Positions 31,801-42,298 of a stretch of 64,000 bases of DNA are shown here, piece after piece (position 1 is the first letter of the stretch; each line of letters begins with the position of its first letter). The stretch covers positions 20,001 through 84,000 of the forward strand of contig NW_026971652.1 in NCBI RefSeq assembly GCF_963678635.1, in the 5' to 3' direction. The notes under the pieces were generated by a model that saw nothing but the letters and a program-made list of their open reading frames with translations, was not told the DNA's origin and made no database searches. The DNA is from Symsagittifera roscoffensis. Its lineage: Eukaryota; Xenacoelomorpha; Acoela; Convolutidae. The position numbers and the translations under genes were made by a program.

Positions 31801-34800
31801 ACGTTTCACCATGAATGTGGTGAAGGTGATCTTCGTATTGTCACCAGGCTACGCTGCGTTGCCTGAACCCCTTCAATTTGTGTACACAATGGTCACGACG
31901 ATAGCAGAGGGGATATTTAACGTGATAATTCCTGCCCCAAACAGAGTGGTGGACCCGGACAATTACTATCCGTCCCGATCTGAGCTTCCCGCCGTTTGGG
32001 CTGACATTTCGAATGCCATACAGGGGCTCAGAGATTGTAGCACAACTCGGTTGGTGCTAGATGAAGTTCTGGGGTTGGAGCTGTCCAACTTCGCAAGATT
32101 ACTGAAGCTAAGACCAGGGGTAGGTGACGATCATCTGTTAGTACAACAGGTGGCTGATGATCTCTGGTTCAGACAGATGGATCATGCAGAGAATGAGCAG
32201 GGAAGGATGATCAGAAAGAATATGACGTCAGCAGAGGAGGACCTCCTGGCAATGGCTTTGCGTACGAAGCCACACAACAACATATGGTTGTATCTGTCAC
32301 CGAGGCTGTGCACCTTGGGTGAGGACGCGTTTGAGCATGCGCCGGCAATAATTAAAGAGATACACGCGTATCTGAAGAATCTACTTAATGCCCGGGAGTT
32401 GGCTGGAGGCAAGATGTTGAAACTGATGCAAGACGTAAACACGATGTCGCTGGACAAGTTCCAAGCTGACGTGCTGGCCACGAAGGCACAGTATGAACGA
32501 TCAGATGCTATCTTGGGTGGAATGGGAGTGGGATGGACGCCATCTTTCCTATCGACGTGCTATCCGAAGGCATCTAGGAACCTGATCGCGAGCTTCGTCA
32601 AAGACATCAGGAAGTTGTCGATTGGCCTGGTGCTAGCCTTATACGCGACATTTGGTCATGAAAACTTTGTGAAAGGACCGGCAAACTTCTTTACCCAAGC
32701 GTTGGCAGATTTGAGATTGGACGGACTCCTGACTCTGATTGCCATGACCTATGGTCGACTGGGAGATTTGCTTGTGCTATTACGTTACCCTGAACAACTA
32801 CAAGGACCCAGTCGTGAGTTCAATGCACAGTTGGAAACCGCCTCGCTCAAGAAGATGAAAGACTGGAGGACTCTCCTGCTTCAATACCTCTTGCAACAGA
32901 ACAGAAGCGTCACAGGAGAGGACAAGGTGGCGACGAACGCAGGCGAATGTAAGCAGTATTGTGGCATGCCCTTACTAACAGACTTAGCTGTCATGATGCG
33001 GATTGATCCGTTGGCTCTGGTCCACGGACTGAGGGAATTCGTCACAGTGGTGTATGGACCGGTGATGTCTTTTGCGTTCCCGGATGTGCAAGTTAAAGCG
33101 TACAGGAATTCAGTGTTGTACGTCAACCTGGTCTCAGTAGTGGATTGTTCCGTGCTGAATTGGGTAGAACAGAGTGAACTGAGGAAGCTGGCTAGCGACG
33201 ATAGGCTGTTCGGAAGAATAGCAGAGCCAGGCTGGGTGTTGATGGACTTCAACAACCACTTCAAATGCAGAATGGGCCGTGAGGATCTGTCCCACATCCA
33301 GTTTAACCCAAAACTCTGGAATTTGAGACCAGTGATGAAGGATACAGGAGAGGCTGTGGGAGTACCTCAATTGCCGGGAGCCTATGCCCATGCGAAAGAG
33401 AATCAACAGACATGGCTTCCTGGGTCCAGGCCGCTGCCGGACCAATGCCATCGATATCCACCGATAAGGAGGATGTTGTTGGGAGTCACATCTCCCATCA
33501 CTGCCCCTCGTATCGGAGCAGCTCGTGACGCAGAGAAGAGAATGCTGAAGTGGAGTGGAGGAATGGAGCCGCGCTTCATCAGCTGGAACGTTGCTGCCGC
33601 GCATACGTTCGACTTCTCATTCCCCGATGCCTGGAGCAGGAAAAAGATCAAAGCACTACCCTCCAGGAGACCAGAGGTCTCGGCTGAAACGTGGAACGAA
33701 GTATACTCTCCCGCGGATGACTTATCGAGACTGAAGTGGTCAGGAGAAGCGAAAGTGGTGATGCTGGAGGTGGCAAGGGAGAGCAGAGGAGGCTCATATA
33801 TAACGATAGAGGACCTGGCCCCACATGGCGAGGAGTTGGTAGAGTTCCTGGTCGACGATGAATTGTTTTATCATGCAGGAGACATGGCCGTACCGGCTCG
33901 GCCGGATTCGGGCACAGACGCGCGACAAGGACCCTCGGGACCTAGGCCGAAACCTGATGCGGACGACGATGAATTGATGGATCAGGACGATAACGATGAC
34001 GGGACCGGAAGTAAGACGGAGAAACCGAGAGAGACCGATCTAGGAGCGTTGGAAAGGGACTTGCTAGAATACCGGTTCAGTGAATACGACGATGGGGAAG
34101 TCGATGGGAGTTTATTGTTGATGGCACCATCGTCCTTCATGTCTCCTACAAAAGAGGCGTCGGCCGATCTATCTCCGATAGACCCAATAAGCCAGGCTAG
34201 AGAGTGCCGAAGCAGGGATCCGCAGAAACTGCTTTATGAATCACCAAGGAGGAGGAAAATCGAAGAGTCAATGAAGATATCGTTCCTCAGCACATTACCA
34301 GAAGAAGAATGGGAAAGATATCAAATGGAGTTGGAAGGCAAGACAGGAGCAATCTGGAGCCGAGTAAACTTCATCGAGAAATCTTGGGACGTGATAAGGC
34401 GATATGGGACGCAGTCCATAATGAAGGTGGGATTGAACCAACCCATCATGCGTGAGGTCCTAGAAAAAATAGTGAGCTCCATGGAGTCGGATGTTCTGAC
34501 AGAGTCAGTAACAGAAGACAGTGCCGATGATCAGCATGTTGCAAAGAAATTACCTGTCAGACGAACCAGGAAAGGGCTGAAGCGACTAAAAGGGAAAACA
34601 GGAAGTCGAGCCATGAACCCGAGAGTGGTGAAGTCAAGAGCCAGCGCAGTGGTGACCTCTTTAACGAGCGCAGGTCGTTCAGGCGAGAGCGGGCAGGGAG
34701 ATAGTACAACGCTGACAGGGGGAGAAAAAGAGAATCTGATACCCCCTATGCTCTTGGCAGGTCTGACCGTAACCGCCACAAGGTCAAAGAAGACGGCGCG

Positions 34801-35059
34801 AACCCTGGCAGACACTAAGTTAGAAATGGAAGTAATCAGTCAATGTGGATCTGGAGGACTTGAAAATTATAGGCCCTCGCGAACCAACATGGCCAAGTTG
34901 AAACTGGAAGGACAACTTGACGTGGTCGAGTACAGTCGAATAACTGTGCCGGAATCGGTCCACATGGGAGATCCGGCAGGGGGTTATGTGGAGATGTTGA
35001 AAGCGAGGAACTCCGCGAGAGGGCACCTGATGGCTTGGAGCGAGAAGAGAGCCATGTAA
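28893..35059 (+). pseudogene. ORF-B of element 1, part 1: SGNH hydrolase-bearing giant protein
   Basis: The ATG at 28893 gives an N-terminus alike to that at 52231. A one-base frameshift at about 29135-29165 moves the frame to the long ORF at 29138-35059. Residue numbers count from 29138. After a coiled coil (about 60-130) comes an SGNH/GDSL hydrolase domain: GDSL with Ser322, Gly in FGGAS (about 346), GTND at 369-372, and Asp465/His468 in DGVH. All four catalytic blocks are present. A second SGNH-like segment has AGSND near 842-846. An acidic linker and a basic Lys/Arg-rich region near 1790-1850 follow. TAA 35057-35059 is a nonsense codon, because element 2 continues there. No signal peptide or membrane segment is seen. 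Substrate unknown. Confidence 0.75.
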
Positions 35060-37759
35060 GAATACTTGAAGGGGCTTACGGAGAACTCTAACTTCAATCG
35101 AAGAGAGTATGGCACAGTAATGTCATCAGAAGCGAACGAAATTGGATTGGAAAAACTGCTAGAAATTTCTTGGAGCGCGGCCCTCCAGAAATACTTCGAT
35201 GAGACGATGAATGCACCTGCTACTGTGGCAGCATACCTGGCCCATCCTTGCGTAAGAACTGATCTGCAAGTACGACTGGCTTGGTGCTTGATGGGCATCA
35301 AAAAGGCGGAGTATGAAGCCAGTAATGACTCGAAATCACGAGAACAGGAGCTAGAGTTAATGGAAGCTCTACGAGCATTGATTTCGAAAGACGATTCAGC
35401 GATAGCATGGGCTAAGCGTAAGGATGCCCTTTGCTTTGTCAGGTTCGTGGTGGATCGCATCCCCACTCCTGTGTTGGGAGAATGTATAAAGATCATTCGG
35501 CAAAAGGGAGTTGATTGCGAAAGGAACTTCCTTAGGGCACTCCTAGAGCTATATCAGGACATGCCATTGACCGTGCCAAGCAAGGAGTCGAATGGCATGG
35601 AAAACTATCGCAAGTTGGAAGAGGTGAGAAGATACTCCAACAAAGAATTGAGAGTGAGCAGAGACTTGATTGAAGCGGCCAGAGGACAAAAGGAGTTTGC
35701 AACACTAGGGAAACTGAAGTCGTTCCAATATGTGTCTGGCATACCGGGGATGGCGTATAATCCCTTCGTGAACGAAGAAGCCAGGGAAGCATACTTCGAC
35801 TATGAGCAAGTCACAGTGCTCAACTTCTGGGTTGAACGAATTAAGGAAATCGGAATGCTGATGGTGGAACAACCCAAGCTGGGAATTATTTTGGAAGAAC
35901 GAGTGGTCGAACCCTCGATTCCCGAGCTAAAAGGGCAAGTGAGTTTTGATTGTGGTTCTTGGGACGGTCCCTTGAAAACTAGTCTAGTAGTGATGTATGA
36001 ACTCATGAAGCCTTCCTGGTGTCCCCATCCTAACGCAGGCTTAATCTGGGATATGACCGCGGATGTCATGTTAGAACGGGATGATGATGCGAGTTTACAT
36101 GATCTGGCCATGATACATCACCTGCTGGCCATGAGATTGACGAAGAGGAAGAGCAACCCATCCACTGAGCTGTCCGAGGAAGGTACATCGAGTAATTGGT
36201 TGAAGCAAGGCACATGCTTGGCTCAACACAGTGGGATGGAAGGACATGTTTGTAACATGGGACACTGCCTGATTACGCTGAGCGAGCAGCATCGACAACT
36301 GGCACGATTGTATGGAAGATTGAGCATGTCAGATAAGAGTGCCATGGAGTTGGTCGCAGACTGCCATGGGGTGACGGACATAAACCTGATCACAGCCTTG
36401 GGATTTTGTAGCATGACGAGTTCGATAGAATCGCTCGAGCGCTTGGAGCGTGCCCATGAGCTAGTGACGTCCCTCAGCGTGGAAATATTCCCTGGAGCAT
36501 TACAGACAGAGCAAAAGATTGGAGGCTGGCGAGAAGCCCTAGAAAACGAAATGAATCTGAAGGATAGTGAAGCCTATCACAGACCTACTGGTTCAAAATA
36601 TATGGTGGGTTCAAGCTCCGCGCCATATTGTAATGGCAAGTATCCTACGCACATGGTAGTGATGGATGCGAGGACGCAACAAGTGTTGGTTGACCAACTT
36701 TTCTCTGTGCCAAAGTGCGTGAGGTTGGCCAGAATGTCAGAAAGGTCATATGACTTGTTGGCAAAGATCTTTCGGGCAGTCCCGAAGAGATCCGAAGGCG
36801 AGTTGCAAGACGTTGTGGGTGAAGAGTTCATGAGACTGAACGAAGGTAACGTGAGTGAGTTCCAGAAACAGAAAGCGAGTGGAGCGTTACCTACTGAATT
36901 CCCCACCATAGAAGAGAAAGACGATTTACATAGAATTCTGATGGAAGTGGAACCGTTGCTGGGAGCCTCAGGGTATCGGACCCGAAGGAACATAGTGAGA
37001 ACCCATGGGGAGTATCCTTGCCACTGCTTGGCGCAGACGTTGTGGTACCCCAAACGCGGGAATCTGATCCTAGTATGGGATGTGGAGGAGTTGTACTCCA
37101 CGGGGTTGCCCGATCAGAATCAACAAGTGTCAACCGTGGTGGTTAGCGCCATGCTAGCAGTGAGATGGTTGGAGGCTAACGCGGACACAAGTGAGCAGGA
37201 GACGGCCGTGCCGACTCCTGAACAGCTGAGCAACGTAAAAATGAGTTCTGAGTTGGATCTTTTCAGAACCACCTGCAAGGTTCTGAGAATACCTAAAGCC
37301 ATTGAAAGAATATGGTCAAGGCAAAGATTGATGCCTTGGTTCCGTGCAGTGATGAAATCTTGGATGTATGAACGCGCGAAGCGTCACATGTCAAGGAACA
37401 CGGAAGCCTATCAATCTTTCCAGCTAGATATAGGACCAGGAACCTATAAACGAGCATTCTTGACGCACAGAAACGCGGTCACCACAGCGGTGAAGCGGGT
37501 AGCTGGAACGCCTTGAGTTACTGAAGATGAGAAGAAAGAGGTCTTAAGAGCTGACCTAGAACGAAACGTGAGCCTATGTCTTCACAACAGCTTTTGCAGG
37601 AACCGGGAGCAGAAGGTGAATGTGGACTTGCTACCTTGTTGCAAACCGAGGCTGTTGGAACAGGAGGGTTGGGGCACGGCCCGCAACTCTCTGGACATGT
37701 TAGAGAAAGTTCTGGAAGACAGTGACGCTGAACATCAGGATGGAGAAATGATGGAGTGA
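35060..37759 (+). pseudogene. ORF-B of element 1, part 2 (C-terminal third)
   Basis: In the same frame as part 1 after TAA 35057. It is open to TGA 37514-37516 and again to the natural end at TGA 37757-37759, so it carries two nonsense codons relative to element 2. The sequence has conserved Cys/His positions (for example EYPCHCLAQTLWYP near 37012 and LCLHNSFCRNRE near 37573) that could bind metal, and a predicted helical middle. I recognise no domain family. The matching region is retained, truncated, in both X copies, so it may matter for all family members. Confidence 0.75.
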
Positions 37760-38491
37760 AGATGACCAAAGAAGAGAAGAGAAGGAGAGAAAAACTTGAT
37801 TGTATTTGTGTGCTAAAACTTAAACCAATCAACCAAGTTTTGATTATTGAACTTGTTAAACTTTTTGTTTTGATCTAGTTTGGTCAGACCAAACTTTGAA
37901 AATGTTGCAATTGTTAAAATTGTTGAAATTGTTGATTTTAGTTACTACTATCTATGTATGTATATAAGGAACATAGGTGAGTATATTTACCTATTTATTC
38001 ACGACTGAAGTTTTTAACCTGTGTAAGACACAAATTCACTGTGTGGCGACATGGTAAGTTTGAGTAAACTCGCTCGAGAAGGGTGGGTAACTCAATAACT
38101 TTCCTAGCCACAGAGTTTCTTAGTTTTAATATGGAAAGGACCGCATAAATGACTGATTATACTTGGTGAGTAGTGTTAAGTTAATTTTAACGGGTGCGTG
38201 GCCGTGCCACGTCCCACTTTTTAATCACAAAGAGCGAAAAGAAGTTTTATGGCAAGACAACGTAAGTAGTCAGAAAAGAAATTTTATCTAGGACACTCCT
38301 CATGGTGCAAATTTTGTGAAAATGTTGAAAGGCAGTGAGATGTAGTACGATGCCATTTGTGAACACGTAGTGAGTTGAGTTGGAGTAGATAAATTTCATT
38401 TTCTTATGCGATTTGTAAGATTGGTTACAGAAAACTGGATAACAACTTGACGATAACCCGGTGTTATGCGATCAATAGGGACATTGATGGA
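37760..38491 (+). other. 3' UTR of element 1
   Basis: AT-rich and non-coding, ending at the PPT. Short blocks are shared with the 3' UTRs of elements 2 and X (for example TAGTACGATGCCATTT near 38344). No gene seen. Confidence 0.7.
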
Positions 38492-38508
38492 GACTTGTCC
38501 GGGGAGTA
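38492..38508 (+). promoter_or_regulatory. 3' polypurine tract, element 1
   Basis: GACTTGTCCGGGGAGTA lies directly before LTR A. The preceding GCGATCAATAGGGACATTGA (38468-38487) is similar to the bases before the internal motif at 27831. Confidence 0.8.
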
Positions 38509-39393
38509 TGTGCCATTCTGCCAGATGACACAGCACAACCTTCCGGCGACATAAAAAAGAGTGAAAAAAGGCCTTATGAACAAAAAAGTGTTGCGACGGA
38601 GGGTCAGAATGTTCTAGAATTTTTATTTTTAAAATTTCGATTGGAAGAAGAACATTTCTGAGAAATAGAAAAAAGACGGCCATTTTGAATAAAAAAGACG
38701 AAAATCAGAACCACGATAGAGATTGTGAAGAACAGTTGTATCAGAGACAGAAAAACACGGAGCCTCTTATCGTGGCAAAAACACACGATAAGGACCTTAG
38801 CGACAGATATTTGTGGAGACGGAGGCTTCAGTGGGGGGAAGAGAAATACCACGGAACCCTCCCGGGACACGAAATATAGGAGATAAGAGTGTTATCTCAA
38901 GAAAATCACGGGAGCGGAGGCTTGGTCCCCCAGAGACTGTTATATGTGAAGGGACTGTGAAAACTGACTATAACAGCTGCTGTAATGTCCTAGATCTTAA
39001 TTAACACCGTTATTATTTAACATTTCAGAGCATGAGTAGATAGAAAAAGGGAAAGGGTCAATCCATCTCCAATGGATTTAATATAAAACTGTCACACAAA
39101 AACATGTTAAAATAGGTTGTTCGAGCCGTGTTTTTAATGACAATCACGTAGTCTGAGGATCCGAGACTCAGCTATGTGGTTGTGTTCGCATGTAAACGAA
39201 AGCTGATCAAAAGTCGTTTGACTGATGGCCTAAAAATGGTAACTTTTTACTTTGCCCTAGACAGACCAGAAAATCAACTGGCAAGGTCGAGACGGTGAAA
39301 AACGAGTAGAATTAAGGTAACTGACGCCTGCCAGTCGTTAATAGGTACTTTTTCTACGCTCCGTCGCTGTGTGATATTTGGGCGAATGTTACA
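38509..39393 (+). mobile_element. 3' LTR A of element 1
   Basis: 885 bp, almost identical to 14204-15088, placed just after a PPT. With its partner it bounds element 1. Such high LTR identity normally means recent insertion, although here the block may have been copied by conversion. Confidence 0.85.
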
Positions 39394-39428
39394 TTGTTAT
39401 GAAAATTGAGAAAGACATCAACAAAGAA
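39394..39428 (+). pseudogene. 35-bp PLE fragment between elements 1 and 2
   Basis: Encodes VVMKIEKDINKE in frame between the PLE pieces ending at 14203 and starting at 62928. It shows that elements 1 and 2 are two insertions 35 bp apart in the PLE. Its left flank shares TTG(T) with the left edge of LTR A. On the right, GAA here and CAA at 62928 may be a 3-bp duplication with one change. Confidence 0.7.
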
Positions 39429-40118
39429 TGTGACATTCGACCAGAATGGCCAAAATGCAATCTCTGCAGAATTCGGAATTTTAGCAGTAAGCTTTCCGGA
39501 TTGGTGGTTTTTAAGAACTAAGGGCGTTATTGGAACGTTTAGCCAAACGGTGAAGGCTGGAATATTCTAGTATTTTAAAATTTCAAAAATTCGAATGATG
39601 ACGTCACATTTCTGAGAAATGCTGAAACGGCCATTTTAACGAAAAACGAAAGAAAAACAGAACAACAACATTAGTTGCGCTGACGAGAACAACTTTATCG
39701 AAATTGAAGAAGTCGAAATTGAAGAAAAACAGCAGCAGATTGCAGAGAACGTTCCGAGTTGCAACTATTGTGCTGCTACAATAGTTGCAAGGCCGTTGCG
39801 AACAACGGTGAAGGGTAAGAAACCAGCCTTCCGTGTTGTCGTGAAATCGAACTTAAGGAGCTTGATTCACCGGATTCAAGAATCCGGAAGGGTCTCGGGA
39901 CGGAAAACTTTTATTGACTCATATGAACTTTTAGCATCCTGTCATGTCCTGACTTGAATTTAATTGATATTTGGATTAGTTTTGACAAGGATGAGGTGCT
40001 AAGAGTTGGGGGGGAAAGGGTTGATCCATCTTCGATGGAGATGATGATTTTTATCTACTGAACAAAAACAATAGTAATATAATAAGTAGTAGCCCTGTTT
40101 TTAGGAGTGACCTCGTGG
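39429..40118 (+). mobile_element. 5' LTR B of element 2, 3'-truncated
   Basis: Starts TGTGACATTCG and matches 61989-62682, then stops after CCTCGTGG. The last 245 bp and the primer-binding site are missing, so this copy of element 2 should not reverse transcribe normally. Confidence 0.85.
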
Positions 40119-40616
40119 AGTCTTAATTCGGATAATAAACAAACCCGGAGGGGTATAGTATTACTAATATTATTATTTACATAGCCTATATTAATAGTCT
40201 TATATCGTTTTTCAGTGAAAAACAACGAAAACAGACCGGTTTTTAGGGTCAAAATAGCGATATTTTGATCCCCCCACAAGTCGCGATTTTTGAGATATCG
40301 ATATTTTTTGAAACGGAAAAAAGCGCTAAGTTAGTGTGTTACATCGTAACTGCACTACTGTAATAAGTAGAACCGGTTAACTTTAGTTCGGAAGTGGTTG
40401 GAACTAGTTTGGTACAAAAAACCAAATTTTCCCATTTTTTGATAGTAAGAAACACTATAAAATCAGAAAATTTTTTGAAATCTTTGAGTTAGGACAGTAA
40501 AAATAGTTGTTCGGACAACGTCCACTAGTGAATCTACGATTTTTAAAACCCGCTACCCGAAAGCCTTCCGGGTTGCAGAGAAATCGAACATAACGTGTTT
40601 GATTTGGTGGATTCAT

Positions 40617-41515
40617 CAATCCGGAGGGGTTCAGGTAGCATAGTTTTTCGCAAATTTTTTCTACAAAAGCGTTTTAGATAGGGTCTTTTGCATTGAACTA
40701 GAAAAGTATAGGCCTTGTGAGCTCAGATCAATAATTTTTAGGTCGAAAGGACCAGATTTGCGGAAAAAGTTAGGCGGAACCAATAAGAGAGAAAATTTTT
40801 GAGTTTGGAAAAAAGACGTTTTGGTTAATAACTTTGGAACTACAGAGCATATCGAGTCAATCTTGGTACCATTAGATCAGAAATTAGCTGAACTTACTAG
40901 TAGGAAAGAGAATTACTCGAAAAAGCGAGCAAGAAAAATTTTTGAGATTGTTTTTAGCAAATTACACAAATCCGGAGGGGTACACCCTTCACGTTTTATA
41001 AATTTTTCTGAAAAACCCTTATACCCCTACCAAAAATTGATAGCGATTGAACTAAGTAACTCAGGACAGTTCTAGACAAAAAGGGAGGGCTGAAGGCACA
41101 AGACAACCATAATAGAGTCGAAATTAGGCAAGTGATAAGACCCTTCACCGTTAGTGTGAATTGTCAAATAAGTGCCTTAACTTCAATCCGGAGGGGTCTA
41201 GGAAAGGACCCTATACCCTTCCCAGTTAATTCAAACAGCATAAAAGCAACGCAGAACGTATCCGGAGGGGTATAAGCTGAGATTAAGAAAACTACGAAAA
41301 GCTACTTTGACAGAGCTAAGGGCTCCCAATCCGGAGGAGTCGAAATTTTTCAAAGTCAGAGGGGTCCGAATCCGGAGGGGTCTACTTTCCACAAAACCGG
41401 AGGGGTCCGAATCCGGAGGGGTCTTATAGTTGCTAATTCGGAGGGGTCCAAATCCGGAGGGGTCTATATTCTGACAGTCCGGAAGGGTCCTATTTGTGCC
41501 AATCCGGAGGGGTAT
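40617..41515 (+). repeat. AATCCGGAGGGGTC motif array
   Basis: About 13 copies of (A)TCCGGAGGGGT, some single and some paired with a GGGGTCCGAATCC spacer, densest at 41329-41515. The complement of this motif is repeated in the leader of element 1, and close variants sit in LTR B (15583) and LTR X (5267). Confidence 0.8.
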
Positions 41516-41744
41516 TATTTTATTAAGGACTTAGGTAAACGAAAGAAAGACTAAAAAGCGAGAGGTATTAGGTTATTAATACACAGGCTAGGTATCAGTG
41601 ACTGCACTGGTAACTTGCCTTTCAAAAAGAACCAGACTAATACAAAACAGGTCCGAACTCGGATATTCGCGACACTAAGTCTAAATTAAAAAGAGCGTGA
41701 CTCATTGGTGTGGATTGAAACATAATACGTTTTTGGGAAAAGTG

Positions 41745-41900
41745 ACTGCCCTGAGGATTTTAGTAGGTCTAGCTCGGGCAGTCCGAAGGCAGAATAGGTA
41801 ACACAGTACTCGGTGGGTGCAATAGACGCCCACTTGAGAAAATTACTGCCTTCAAAGTTTTGTCTGTTTGGTGCAGCACCAAGCAGGGAAAGCTTTTTCT
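41745..41900 (+). ncRNA. Covarying three-stem leader RNA element, unit 3 (element 2)
   Basis: Stem 1 is ACTGCC (41745) / GGCAGT (41777-41782) with GAG / CTC. Stem 2 is GAAGGCAG (41785-41792) / CTGCCTTC (41846-41853) around a hairpin CTCGGTGGGTG...CCCACTTGAG. Stem 3 is CTG-TTGGTG / CACCAA-CAG with outer T/A pairs. A U-run follows. It lies about 400 bp before the gag ATG, as in element 1. Confidence 0.65.
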
Positions 41901-42298
41901 TTAAAAGACAGGTTCGACTATTGTACTGCGACCGACTAAGAGTACAAGACACATACGTTTTTTTATATATACATTCATATTGTGTCAATATATATTTTTT
42001 TTGTTTTTTTTTTATTTTAAATCAACCTAAACTGTGCTTGATTGGGTAGTGAGTACACTATCTTTTAAAATTGACTGATAACATCATATTGTGCTAGTTT
42101 CCAGATCTTTGGACCGATAATCGGTCAGTGTGAATAAATTTTATACAAACTGTACTCTGACAACATACAGGGATTCGTGGTCACTATTTAGTAGAATCTG
42201 GTGAAATTTATTGTGTTGTGTCATTATTATTGTTAATAAAACTATAAGGTCTCTAGCAATTGAGTCAAGAGTAGGCATAGGAAAGTGACAAATAGAGA

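Larger units (their letters stand above)
38509..40383 (+). repeat. 1,875-bp direct repeat, right copy (= 14204-16078)
   Basis: Contains LTR A, the 35-bp PLE piece, truncated LTR B and 265 bp of leader. It is the likely source copy, because here each part has a natural neighbour: element 1 ends, PLE, then element 2 begins. Confidence 0.9.
40119..42298 (+). other. Long 5' leader of element 2
   Basis: No protein gene seen. It begins with AGTCTTAATTCGGATA. The first 265 bp are duplicated at 15814-16078. It contains a TCCGGAGGGGT motif array (40617-41515) and one structured RNA unit (41745-41900). Before the gag ATG it is T-rich. Confidence 0.65.

Noticed and set aside
41940-42020. T-rich tract as a poly(A) tail remnant of a minus-strand LINE or SINE
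   Set aside because: It is short, mixed with A and TATA steps, and lies at the expected place in the leader of element 2 with no element attached.
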